From a virus: 26,087 bases of DNA. The stretch spans positions 1-26,087 of the IMG/VR virus record IMGVR_UViG_3300021414_000012. One strand, 5' to 3'. This document shows positions 14,853-21,898 of the stretch, in pieces; the first letter of the stretch is position 1; each line of letters opens with the position of its first letter. A program made the translations under genes and the position numbers. The notes below the pieces were generated by a model. The model searched no databases. It saw only the letters and a list, made by a program, of their open reading frames with translations, and had not been told where the DNA came from.

Positions 14853-15331
14853 CGTTCCTCCGGTGCCGGCGTGTTGATGTTTTCTTTCGTCAACCGCTCG
14901 CGGATCTTGGCGGCGACAGCCGCGACAGCTTGCGGTGGCCGACTATCTGCCGCTGGCCGCATGAATGGCTGCGCCTTGGCGCCCGGGTGGTCGACCTCGC
15001 GCACCACGATGCCGTTGAAGGACAGCGCGTGCTGCGGCTTTGCCGTGATCTTGTGTGCCGCAGTACCGAACTCCACCAGGTGGGCGTGGGGCGCGCGCTT
15101 GCCGCCCACTTTCAGCTTCGCATAAACAGTGCCCCGCTTCGTATTCGTGGTCACACGGATACTTGCCTTCAGGTCGCCTTCGTCAACAGGAACGCGCAGC
15201 TTCGCCTCTTCCTTGAACTCGTTAGCCCCTGCGCGCAGAGCCGCGCGCATGATGTTCTTTTCTACCTTGGCCGGAAGCTGCTGCAGGAAGTCGCTGAGCT
15301 CACGGCCGCCGAAAATTGATTGATCAGCCAT
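14849..15331 (-). CDS. HK97 gp10-like morphogenesis protein
   Basis: A 160-residue protein with the hallmarks of the HK97-gp10 family. An N-terminal helix has LSDFLQQLPAKVEKNIMRAALRAGA (about 12-36). Then come KLRVPVDEGDLKASI (about 44-58), the APHAHLVEFGT motif (about 80-90) and PFMRPAADS (about 121-129). Such proteins sit between the head-closure and tail-terminator genes and act at the head-tail or tail-completion step. Its start overlaps the upstream gene by 8 bp, with GGAGGG some 10 nt before ATG. The assignment to the family is firm. Its exact position in the virion differs among phages and cannot be read from sequence. Confidence 0.86.
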   Translation of the reverse strand: MADQSIFGGRELSDFLQQLPAKVEKNIMRAALRAGANEFKEEAKLRVPVDEGDLKASIRVTTNTKRGTVYAKLKVGGKRAPHAHLVEFGTAAHKITAKPQHALSFNGIVVREVDHPGAKAQPFMRPAADSRPPQAVAAVAAKIRERLTKENINTPAPEER

Positions 15332-15680
15332 GCGAGTAGCCCTCCAACATAAATTCCATGTGCCGGCGGTCGTCCAGCAGCGCCGCCTCGGTAGTGATCT
15401 GCATGCGCCGGCTACCCTTGTCGTGCAGCGTCACCCGCATCGCGGCGGTGATCCGCCAGTCGATCTGGATGCGCAGCCTGGTGTGCGTTACCGCCGTCTT
15501 CAGCCCGTTCGCCGTGGATTCGCCGCGGCTGGGCAGCACGTCCTGGCAGTTGGCCCATATCTTCTCGGCCACTGGCTCCCATCCTTCGCTGCCCTCGATC
15601 TCGGTTCCGTAATCAGGATCGCGCTGCACCGTGCGCTGCTCGATGGTGACCTGTTCGTCCAACCTTACTGGGGCCGCCAT
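15324..15680 (-). CDS. Head-closure / head-tail joining protein (SPP1 gp16-like)
   Basis: A 118-residue, mostly beta protein. Typical family blocks are LDEQVTIEQRTVQRD (7-21), EGWEPVAEKIWANCQDVLPSRG (about 32-53), and HTRLRIQID (about 66-74) before a closing LLDDRRHMEFMLEGY. They match the phage head-tail joining family (SPP1 gp16/lambda gpFII-like), which plugs the connector after packaging and provides the tail docking surface. It lies between the gp6-like connector and gp10-like protein, as in HK97-type phages. Stop of the upstream gene and this ATG overlap as TGATG. No unusual features were seen. Confidence 0.8.
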   Translation of the reverse strand: MAAPVRLDEQVTIEQRTVQRDPDYGTEIEGSEGWEPVAEKIWANCQDVLPSRGESTANGLKTAVTHTRLRIQIDWRITAAMRVTLHDKGSRRMQITTEAALLDDRRHMEFMLEGYSHG

Positions 15681-16216
15681 CAGTACACCGTGTGCCGGTC
15701 AAGCCGGCGGCACAGAAACTGCGCGTTCGGGTTCGGGTAGTAGTGGTTCTCGACCATGCCCAGGATGTATTCCTTGATCCCGGGCGGCACGTTGGCGTCA
15801 TCCGGGCCATAGCCGCAGACGAATTGCACTTCCACCGCGTTGATGCGCGCGGCGGTTGCTGGCCAGGCCTTGCCCGGCGCCGGCACGATGTAGCCTGGCT
15901 CGCTGACGCTGTCGACCTGGTAGTCGTCCGGATGCAGGGTTTGCAGCTGGCCGGCCGCGTCGTAAAACTTCACGTGCTTTACTGAGATGAGCGGCGGATG
16001 CGGCAACTTGATCGCCCCATCGAATCGGTCGAGCGTCAGCGCCCACGTTTGCTGCACCAGGGCGCGCCCGGTTTCGTGCTCGACGTCGTCCGTGATGCCT
16101 TGAATCTTTTCGGTCAGCTCGGCGTCGAGCGCCGTGCCGTTGGTGCGCGCAGCGCGTCGCGCGGCCACCAGCGCCACCGCCAGCGCCGCCGGCGCAACAA
16201 TCAATCGTTCGATCAT
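15680..16216 (-). CDS. Head-tail connector, phiE125 gp8 / HK97 gp6-like
   Basis: A 178-residue protein recognised as the phiE125 gp8-type connector. An N-terminal helical region (5-60) is followed by GRALVQQTWALTLDRFDG (about 50-67), a PHPPLISVKHVKFYDAAGQ block, then the VEVQFVCGYGPD motif and PPGIKEYILGMVENHYY near the C-terminus. Such proteins form the dodecameric adaptor ring under the portal. The family more usually lies right after the capsid gene; here it is separated from capsid by about 3.6 kb of other genes. ATG 16216 has GAGGA about 8 nt upstream and overlaps the preceding stop as ATGA. Confidence 0.84.
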   Translation of the reverse strand: MIERLIVAPAALAVALVAARRAARTNGTALDAELTEKIQGITDDVEHETGRALVQQTWALTLDRFDGAIKLPHPPLISVKHVKFYDAAGQLQTLHPDDYQVDSVSEPGYIVPAPGKAWPATAARINAVEVQFVCGYGPDDANVPPGIKEYILGMVENHYYPNPNAQFLCRRLDRHTVY

Positions 16217-16392
16217 CGCGTGTTCCTCTGGATGGCCGGCGGGCGGCCGGCGGTCGTTGCCACGGTGCCGGCGTCGGGCGCGCGTGCGTATTCGACAGCT
16301 GAGGCGTGCTCGGTCGGCACCGTCTTGTCCTTCGCCGCCGCGTCAAGCTCGAGCTGCGCGCGCACAGCCGGGAGGTCTGCAATATTGATCAT
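16213..16392 (-). CDS. Small unknown protein
   Basis: A 59-residue protein starting MINIADLPAVRAQLE, helical and charged in its first half, low-complexity Ala/Thr/Pro/Arg in its second half. I do not recognise it. The frame is open further upstream, but ATG 16392 is supported by AGGTGG just upstream and by the ATGA overlap with the previous stop. Its own stop overlaps the connector ATG the same way. This tight coupling makes it a real gene and suggests a structural or assembly role with the connector. Confidence 0.62.
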   Translation of the reverse strand: MINIADLPAVRAQLELDAAAKDKTVPTEHASAVEYARAPDAGTVATTAGRPPAIQRNTR

Positions 16393-16724
16393 GGGTCCAC
16401 CTTGTTGAACCAGGTTGTCTTGTCGAACCGCTCGCCGTTTGCGCAGGTCACACGGGCTACCCACTTCCAACCGTCCGGGGGATCAGTGTCGGTACCACCA
16501 AGGAACGCCACAACGTACGTACGCTGCACCTCGCCCAACATCGCCGTTTGAATTTCTGGAGGCGCCAGCTGCACCACGCCGATCAGAACCAACTCGACGG
16601 ATACTGCGGTGGTGGCCCGGTCCGCTAGTTCCGGCGTGATGTCAGCCGCGTAATGGCTTTTCTCGTCAGGATCCCGGTTTACCGTCCACTTCTCGCCAAC
16701 CTTGATTGGTGCGATCGCACTCAT
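16389..16724 (-). CDS. Unknown phage protein, possible virion component
   Basis: A 111-residue protein starting MSAIAPIKVGEKWTVNRDPD, with predicted beta strands (SVELVLIGVVQ, RTYVVAFLGG) and a closing GWKWVARVTCANGERFDKTTWF block. The pattern resembles short phage proteins made of one immunoglobulin-like or beta-sandwich unit that occur near virion genes. I know no function for it. GAGG lies about 6 nt before ATG 16724, and both gene ends overlap their neighbours as ATGA. Its stop overlaps the 59-residue gene. Confidence 0.6.
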   Translation of the reverse strand: MSAIAPIKVGEKWTVNRDPDEKSHYAADITPELADRATTAVSVELVLIGVVQLAPPEIQTAMLGEVQRTYVVAFLGGTDTDPPDGWKWVARVTCANGERFDKTTWFNKVDP

Positions 16725-17515
16725 TGAAACCTCACTGTTCTGCTTCCACTGCCTTCGAACGGAACGACGCGGCTCCCACTGCCCCCGAAAGGAGTGACAC
16801 GGCTGCCGCTGCTTTCGAAAGGAACGACACGGCTACCGCTGCCCTCGAAGACAACGATGCGCGCCGGAGAAATTTTTGATATATCGATCTTCCCGCCCGC
16901 CACGACAACTCGGATCGTTGCGGCGGCTCCGGAAAGTGCATAGTTGCCGGGCCCTGCCGGCAGCCGGCGCGTCACGCGCATGCCGACAGCGGAGCCCGTC
17001 ATCAGGAACTGGCCTGTTTGGGTCACGAGGACGTTGGCTTGGGCAGCTGGCGAGTACACCAGCTGCACCGCGCCACCGGTGAGCGTGAACGCACCAGCGG
17101 CCGTAGTCAGTCGGCGAGCCACCGTCAGCCGCGCATCCGACCCGGTCAGCGCGAGCGCCGCCGGCGCGACGGGGATGCGGCGCGCTGCACGAAGCGCAGC
17201 TCCTTGGCCGGCAACGACGAACGCACTGGGCAAAGCGGCAAGAGCGCGAGCGGCCCTTATCGACGCCGCGGCGCTGACCAGTGTGAACACACCAGGTGCA
17301 GCAGCCACCTTGCGGGCGGCGCGCAGCGTCACACCAGTCCCCGACAGCGAAAACGAGGCAGCGTTGCCGACCAGCCTCCGGGTGGCGCGAATGGATGCTG
17401 TCGAGCCTGCCAGCCCGAACACACCGGGTTCCGCCGTAAGGGTGTAACGGGCAGCAGCGACAGCTCCGGTGTCGAAGGCGCCGCTGTCAAAGGCGCCGCT
17501 GTCGAAGGTAGCCAT
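16721..17515 (-). CDS. Repeat-built putative virion surface protein
   Basis: A 264-residue protein made almost wholly of short repeats. The N-terminus has three copies of a 5-residue D(S/T)GAF-like unit (5-18). Next come about eight copies of a roughly 22-residue unit (about 23-214) with the consensus RRLxAAPGxFxLTGxxAxLRAA, alternating strand and turn as in beta-helical or stacked beta repeats. A linker (KIDISKISP) leads to 4.5 copies of a 10-residue unit, R(V/I)VPFEGSGS (219-264). No enzyme motif, signal peptide or membrane segment is visible. Similar FxLTG repeats occur in other phage proteins by memory, but no function is known to me. The position between capsid and connector genes suggests a head-attached fibre or decoration. 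Start ATG 17515 lies right after the TAA of the upstream gene. Confidence 0.66.
   Translation of the reverse strand: MATFDSGAFDSGAFDTGAVAAARYTLTAEPGVFGLAGSTASIRATRRLVGNAASFSLSGTGVTLRAARKVAAAPGVFTLVSAAASIRAARALAALPSAFVVAGQGAALRAARRIPVAPAALALTGSDARLTVARRLTTAAGAFTLTGGAVQLVYSPAAQANVLVTQTGQFLMTGSAVGMRVTRRLPAGPGNYALSGAAATIRVVVAGGKIDISKISPARIVVFEGSGSRVVPFESSGSRVTPFGGSGSRVVPFEGSGSRTVRFQ
16724..16861 (-). repeat. 30-bp tandem repeat, 4.5 copies, in coding sequence
   Basis: These direct repeats encode the R(V/I)VPFEGSGS units at the C-terminus of the repeat protein. Copies keep TTCGA.GGCAG.GG.AGCCG-like spacing but differ at wobble positions, so the repeat is old or selected at protein level rather than a fresh duplication. 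It overlaps the start region of the next gene. It is not a CRISPR array, because there are no unique spacers. Confidence 0.75.
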
Positions 17516-17902
17516 TTACAGGCTCGCTGCCAGTTCGAACAGCGCGTACATCTCTTCGCGCGTCTTGCCCAGGCTCGCGCCCATGGCGATAGCCAGCTCG
17601 TTGTCCGAGTAGAAGCGCGGCGAGTGCAGCCATCCGTCCTTCAGCTCGATATCGTTGCTGGCGGCCACGGCGTCGTCGACGGCGCTGCGCAGGCCCACCG
17701 CGTTGAGCGCCTTGCGAATCTGCCAGGCCGACACATCGATACGCGGCAGGGATGGCTCTACATCCGGCACTTTGGTTGGGCCGTTCCCGGCGCGCAGGAA
17801 GGTCAAGTAGCGCCGATACGCCGGCGTGCTGTCGTCCTGCTGGAGCGGCACGCCGTTTTCGAAGATCACCCCGCTCGGCACGGAGATTGTCCAGACCGTC
17901 AT
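17516..17902 (-). CDS. Unknown phage protein with fibre-type C-terminal region
   Basis: A 128-residue protein. The N-terminus (SVPSGVIFENGVPLQQDDSTP) is beta-like. From about 53 it has PRIDVSAWQIRKALNAVGLR, then DDAVAASNDIELKDGW and a closing AMGASLGKTREEMYALFELAA. This helical arrangement resembles the C-terminal region found in several phage fibre and fibre-associated proteins. A role in fibre or decoration assembly is inferred. ATG 17902 has GGAG about 8 nt upstream. It lies 1 nt after the stop of the 311-residue gene and directly before the repeat protein. Confidence 0.58.
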   Translation of the reverse strand: MTVWTISVPSGVIFENGVPLQQDDSTPAYRRYLTFLRAGNGPTKVPDVEPSLPRIDVSAWQIRKALNAVGLRSAVDDAVAASNDIELKDGWLHSPRFYSDNELAIAMGASLGKTREEMYALFELAASL

Positions 17903-17903
17903 G

Positions 17904-18839
17904 TCAGTTCTCCGTTTCGATGTACATCAGCATGAGGTCGACGCCGGCGGCGACAGCAGAAGGCCCGTTCGACACGTTCAGGTGCGGCTGCAACAGGATT
18001 TCGACGGGGAGGTCGCCCGTCATGCTGCCGACGGTGGTCACGCCGGTCGTCAGGTTGGTGGCCTGCCAGTAGACCGTTTGCGAGGCGGGCGCCACGCGCA
18101 TGGCGAACTCGATCACATCGGTGTTGTTGGTGTTGCAGGGGAATCCGGCCGGGAGCGGGGTCTTGGTCGGGACGCCGGATGAATCGTTGTTGTAGACGCT
18201 CCAGACGGTGTCGCCCGCGTCAAAGCCAATCCCGAGCATGTCGGTGAGCGAACTCGGGGATGCCGAACCGTACGCCGACGAGCTGCCCATCATACCAAAA
18301 AAGCATCGAGCGTCATTCACATACGCCGAGGTGCCGATGCGCCACACCTGCAAGAAGCCGCCGGTGCGCGGGGCGGTGCCGATGATATAAAGCCGCTCGG
18401 ACGCCGTGCCGGCACGTGCGTTGACGTTGGCGTTGGCCGTCGCGGCGGTCACGTAGCCGACGCGACGGTGCGAGGTGAAGAACGACAATGAGCCGACCGA
18501 TCGCGCGGTTGGGGCGCCCGGATTAATGAGCATGCCGCTGGCCGTGACGGTGGTCGTGCCTCCGTTCGGCAACCAGTAGGCCGGACGACAGCGCAGAAAA
18601 GCCGTCTGCTGCAGCATGGCCGCGCCAGTCGGGGCCAAGGCCGCCAGCATCGGGCGCCCGGCGAAGTCCTGGGCGAACGTGACCAGGCCAGACGCCGGCG
18701 CCGCAGCACCTGCCACGCTGGACGCCATCGGGATGCCAGCCGCGTCAACGAGGTGCTCCTCGTTCCACTTGCCCGCGTCGATGTCGTCCGGATCCGGCGT
18801 CGACGCCTTCCCCGACACGAACTTGTGCTTGATCGTCAT
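17904..18839 (-). CDS. Putative fibre-like virion protein
   Basis: A 311-residue protein beginning MTIKHKFVSGKASTPDPDDI then KWNEEHLVD, an opening I know from phage fibre and head-fibre proteins. The remainder is a Gly/Ser/Thr-rich beta domain (about 90-311) containing SFFTSHRRVGYVT and FGMMGSSSAYGSASP blocks, which look like a receptor- or carbohydrate-contact domain. It is too short for a main tail fibre and lies in the head gene cluster, so a head fibre or decoration is more likely than a tail fibre. Its ribosome binding site is weak, and it starts 3 nt after the upstream stop. No functional evidence exists in the sequence. Confidence 0.55.
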   Translation of the reverse strand: MTIKHKFVSGKASTPDPDDIDAGKWNEEHLVDAAGIPMASSVAGAAAPASGLVTFAQDFAGRPMLAALAPTGAAMLQQTAFLRCRPAYWLPNGGTTTVTASGMLINPGAPTARSVGSLSFFTSHRRVGYVTAATANANVNARAGTASERLYIIGTAPRTGGFLQVWRIGTSAYVNDARCFFGMMGSSSAYGSASPSSLTDMLGIGFDAGDTVWSVYNNDSSGVPTKTPLPAGFPCNTNNTDVIEFAMRVAPASQTVYWQATNLTTGVTTVGSMTGDLPVEILLQPHLNVSNGPSAVAAGVDLMLMYIETEN

Positions 18840-18842
18840 GGC

Positions 18843-19262
18843 TTAACCCAAGGTCAGGACGCCGCCGGCCTGGTCGAGGTCGAGCAGGATCGATTCGCCG
18901 TCGAGCAGCGTGATGCTGTCGCCGCGGTCGTAGAAGCCGATCAGATCCTTCGCGGTCGCGCTGTCGTTGTACAGCACGGCGTAGCGGAACGGGCCGACCG
19001 AGCCGCCAGCAGCGGTCAGGGTCGCATCCGCACAGGTCAGCTTGTAGGTGCCGCCGGTCTGCGCCGACGCGCTGGTAGTCACGTTGCGGCTCGAGCAGTA
19101 GGTGTAGGCGACTTCGGCGATGTCGGCGAGGACGCCGGCAGTGGCGGCAACCGGGAGCGTGTTCGTCAGCGCGACCTTGATCTGCGCGGTGCTCAGGTTG
19201 TGCTTGCCGTGGGCGACCGCCTTGACGAATTCCTGAAATTTGATGAATGGGACGGTGGCCAT
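18843..19262 (-). CDS. Putative head decoration / structural protein
   Basis: A 139-residue protein starting [23 protein letters not shown], then [26 protein letters not shown] (about 26-51) and a [21 protein letters not shown] block (about 93-113). This is a recurrent phage family annotated as structural, in which FVxxVAxGxHNL and LTNTxPVA motifs are shared. It probably decorates the virion or forms part of a fibre base. ATG 19262 has GAGGA at about 5 nt, so it is likely well expressed. It is in the same transcription unit as the downstream fibre-like gene. Confidence 0.6.
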   Translation of the reverse strand: MATVPFIKFQEFVKAVAHGKHNLSTAQIKVALTNTLPVAATAGVLADIAEVAYTYCSSRNVTTSASAQTGGTYKLTCADATLTAAGGSVGPFRYAVLYNDSATAKDLIGFYDRGDSITLLDGESILLDLDQAGGVLTLG

Positions 19263-19269
19263 GTGGTCC

Positions 19270-19557
19270 TCAATTATTCGTTTGGCCGCCGGCGCCGGGC
19301 GCCGACAGCTCGATTGTTTTCATGCGCCCGCGCCGCTCGAGCATCACCGTGGTGACGCCGCTTGCGCGCAGCAGGTTGAGCATCGATTCCCAGGTCTCGC
19401 GGTCGGCGATGCCATGGGCGCCACTCAGGTAGACGACTTGGTCGTTGAGGTGCGTGACGGTGACGATTGCGCGGTAAGGCAATCGTTTTTCGTAGCCGCC
19501 TGGCTGGTCGTAGGCGCGGATCTCGGAAGTTCGCGTGCTCATTTCCAGGTGGATCAT
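19270..19557 (-). CDS. Small unknown head-region protein
   Basis: A 95-residue protein whose true start is ATG 19557, because GGAGG lies 5 nt upstream; the frame is open further back but that part is arginine-rich antisense-like sequence. Predicted strands ([19 protein letters not shown]) and the [18 protein letters not shown] end resemble a small phage family of unknown function found beside head genes. No enzymatic motif, signal peptide or membrane segment is seen. It lies between the 53-residue gene and the putative decoration gene. Confidence 0.6.
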   Translation of the reverse strand: MIHLEMSTRTSEIRAYDQPGGYEKRLPYRAIVTVTHLNDQVVYLSGAHGIADRETWESMLNLLRASGVTTVMLERRGRMKTIELSAPGAGGQTNN

Positions 19558-19580
19558 GTCGACCTCCAGGCGCCTGCGGA

Positions 19581-19742
19581 TTACTTCAGCGATTCGGCGT
19601 ACGCGACGGCGGCAGGGTCGGTGTCGACCACGCCGGCCAGCGCCTTGACTTCTTTTTCGTCGATCTCGATCACGTCGTCGCACTTGCCATAGGCGCCATC
19701 GACCAGCACGCGGCCCTTCAATTTTTTAGCTTCGGTTGCCAT
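19581..19742 (-). CDS. Small post-capsid protein, DUF7210-like
   Basis: A 53-residue protein starting at ATG 19742, chosen because AGGAG lies 6 nt upstream; the longer frame has no such signal. The sequence KGRVLVDGAYGKCDDVIEID followed by KEVKALAGVVDTD has the pattern of tiny SH3-like phage proteins (DUF7210-type) in which a short beta-barrel ends with a helix near Ala-Gly-Val-Val. They occur directly after capsid genes. A head-assembly or decoration role is plausible but unproven. Confidence 0.62.
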   Translation of the reverse strand: MATEAKKLKGRVLVDGAYGKCDDVIEIDEKEVKALAGVVDTDPAAVAYAESLK

Positions 19743-19796
19743 GTTGTTCTCCTGATGAGGTTGGGCGGCCAGCACCACGCCGGCCGCCGGATTTGA

Positions 19797-21044
19797 TTAC
19801 GACGCGCTGTTCTGGTAGTACTTGATCGCGCCGCCGATATCGACCATGTTCGCGCCCGAACGCTGGAAGGCGAGGAAGCCGACCTGGCCCTTCTCGGTGT
19901 ACTTCGAGTCGGTCATGCGGAACACGGTCAGATCCATCACGTCGCGGATCAGGTACTTCGAGAAGTCGCCGAACAGGATCGACTTGGCGTTCGCCGCCAT
20001 CACCGGCATGTGCTGGTTGATGATGATCTCGCGACCCATCAGGCGATCAGGCGCGCCGCCCGGGTTGCCCTGCTCGTAGCCCGGCACGAAGATCGGACGA
20101 CCATTGCCGTCCTTGAGCTTGCGGAGGACCTTCAGGGTGTCGTCGTGCATCATCCATTTGGCCGTCGCACGGTAGTACGGGTCAACCGAGTGCTCCAGGT
20201 CAACCAGGTCGTCGTAGGTGACGGTCAGGGTCTGGCCGGTGGCGCCCACCTTGCCGGCGCCGGACGCGGTCACGATGCCGCGCGGCTGCGCGGTGCCGGT
20301 GCCCACGGTGTGGTGGCGGTTCTGGATGCGGCCCAGGCGCAGCTGCAGCAGGCTCTGGATGTAGGCCTCGAGGTTGAACATCGAGTCCTGGATCAGTTCG
20401 AACGGCAACGCGATCGACTTCGACGAGTACTTGTACACGTCCATCGATGCCTGGCCGAAGCCGGTCTCGCCGAGGTTTGCGGGGGCGCTTTGGCCGACGA
20501 TTTCGCCTTCTTCCGAGGTCGAATCGGCCGTCGGGAACAGCATCTGGGCACCAGTCGAGGTCTGGATGTTGCTGGCGACATTGCGCACTGCGAACGCGGC
20601 CTTCATGGCCTGGATCAGCGTCTTGTTGAACTCGGTCGCGACGGTGTAGCCGCCCTCGGAGCCAGTGGTGGTCGACATCGCGGCGCGGATGTCGTGGTTC
20701 ACGCGTGCGTTCATCGCGCTGCGCTGTGCAGCGCTCAGGTTCGACAGGCCACCGGCCAGCATGGCGCGCAGCGCGGCGCTTTCATCTGCGTCGCGCGCGC
20801 CACCACGGGCAGCGGCCTGCATCGCGGCGTCGTGCTGTGCCTCGGGGTTTTCGCCAGCCAGCTGCGCGATGCGCTGTTCGCGCGAGATCTCGGCGTCGAT
20901 CGCTTCGACTTCAGCCAGGAAGCCGTCCAGCTGGGCAGCTTCTGCGGCCGGCATGCGCTGGTCGGTCGGGTACTTGTTGTTCAGGTCGTGGACTTTTTTG
21001 GCCGCGGCGTCGCGTTGGGCGCGCAGTTGGGCGAGCTTGCTCAT
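19797..21044 (-). CDS. Major capsid protein, HK97 fold
   Basis: A 415-residue protein with the HK97 gp5 layout. An N-terminal charged coiled-coil scaffolding delta domain (about 1-115, LAQLRAQRDAAAKKVHDLN and later EVEAIDAEISREQRIA) is followed by a loop with AMSTTTGSEGGYTVATEF (about 122-139) where the mature protein should begin. The body includes the SMDVYKYSSKSIALPFELIQDS E-loop and strand region, GTGTAQPRGI, and GREIIINQHMP before the GQVGFLAFQRSGANMVD end. The upstream ClpP-like protease would remove the delta domain. No separate scaffold gene is visible, which fits. ATG 21044 has AAAGG about 10 nt upstream. A strong hairpin with T7 separates it from the protease gene. Confidence 0.95.
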   Translation of the reverse strand: MSKLAQLRAQRDAAAKKVHDLNNKYPTDQRMPAAEAAQLDGFLAEVEAIDAEISREQRIAQLAGENPEAQHDAAMQAAARGGARDADESAALRAMLAGGLSNLSAAQRSAMNARVNHDIRAAMSTTTGSEGGYTVATEFNKTLIQAMKAAFAVRNVASNIQTSTGAQMLFPTADSTSEEGEIVGQSAPANLGETGFGQASMDVYKYSSKSIALPFELIQDSMFNLEAYIQSLLQLRLGRIQNRHHTVGTGTAQPRGIVTASGAGKVGATGQTLTVTYDDLVDLEHSVDPYYRATAKWMMHDDTLKVLRKLKDGNGRPIFVPGYEQGNPGGAPDRLMGREIIINQHMPVMAANAKSILFGDFSKYLIRDVMDLTVFRMTDSKYTEKGQVGFLAFQRSGANMVDIGGAIKYYQNSAS

Positions 21045-21094
21045 GTGGGTAGTGCCTTTCGGTGGTTGGTCCGCTCTCGCGGCCGGGGTGGGCG

Positions 21095-21118
21095 AAAAAA
21101 ACGCCGCTCGAAAGCGGC
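21095..21118 (-). terminator. Strong sense-oriented terminator between protease and capsid genes
   Basis: On the minus strand GCCGCT-TTCG-AGCGGC forms a perfect 6-bp stem closed by a UUCG tetraloop, followed after one G by seven Ts (21101-21095). It lies between the protease stop (21140) and capsid ATG (21044) and points along late transcription. Confidence 0.75.
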
Positions 21119-21139
21119 TGGTTTAGTGGCGCGAGAGCG

Positions 21140-21898
21140 TCAGCTAACTTTTCTGCGGGCCATCATGCTGATGCGTTGCATTTGGCGCGCGCGGTGTTCT
21201 TCGGTGGCAGCAGGGTCGAGCTGCTCCGGCTCCTTGTTCTCGATCTTCGGCGCCTTGGCATAGGCGCTCATGTTCCAGGAGGCCTCGGCCTTTTTGCCCA
21301 CGGCGATGCGGTCGACCAGGCCGGCCGCGACAGCTTCGTCCGCCGTGTACCAGGTCTCGGCATCCATAGCGGCGCGCACGTCGTCGACGGCCATTCCGCT
21401 CTTCTGCGAATACTGGCCGGCCAGGCTGCTGTCGATTTTCCCGAGCAGGACGGCGGTGGCGGTCAGGTCGTTCGCGTTGCCCATCGCCCAGGTCCAGGCG
21501 TTATGGATCATGAAAAACCCGCCGGGGGCGATCTCGACCTCGTCGGCCGCGATGGAGATCACGGTCGCTGCGCTGGCGGCGTAGCCGTCGATGTGGGCGA
21601 TCACCTTGGCGCCGGTGTCGCGGATCGCCTGGCAGATGGTCTGCGCGGCGAAGACGTCGCCGCCCGGGCTGTTGATGCGCAGGTGGATCGTGCCGCCCTT
21701 GATGTTGCGGATAGCCGGCACCAGGGCCTCGGCCGAAACGCCGCCCCACCAGTACGCGGTGTCCTCGTCGGCAACGATCGCGTCGTAGATATAGATCTCG
21801 GTCTCGCCACCGTCCGCGCTCGCGACAATGCGCGATTGCGGCAGCCGGTCAGGCCGCTTTTTGTTGCTCGCCAGGAGCTGGGTCAGACTTTTCGGCAC
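21140..21898 (-). CDS. Prohead protease, ClpP-like (S14)
   Basis: A 252-residue Clp-type serine protease. The catalytic Ser is in GYAASAAT (about Ser109), His in FMIHNAW (about His132), and an acidic residue in DAETWYTADEA (about 179-181) sits where ClpP has Asp171. HLRINSPGGDVFAA (about 72-85) forms the oxyanion region. Phage members process the capsid delta domain during head maturation. The C-terminal 50 residues are Lys/Glu/Ala-rich and are probably an assembly tail. It starts at GTG 21898, strongly supported by GGAGG 5 nt upstream, and overlaps the portal gene by 50 bp. Position between portal and capsid fits. Confidence 0.92.
   Translation of the reverse strand: MPKSLTQLLASNKKRPDRLPQSRIVASADGGETEIYIYDAIVADEDTAYWWGGVSAEALVPAIRNIKGGTIHLRINSPGGDVFAAQTICQAIRDTGAKVIAHIDGYAASAATVISIAADEVEIAPGGFFMIHNAWTWAMGNANDLTATAVLLGKIDSSLAGQYSQKSGMAVDDVRAAMDAETWYTADEAVAAGLVDRIAVGKKAEASWNMSAYAKAPKIENKEPEQLDPAATEEHRARQMQRISMMARRKVS

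Noticed and set aside
16724-16861. Regular 30-bp repeats as a possible CRISPR array
   Set aside because: The repeats are contiguous, in frame and encode a 10-residue unit. There are no spacers and no cas genes.
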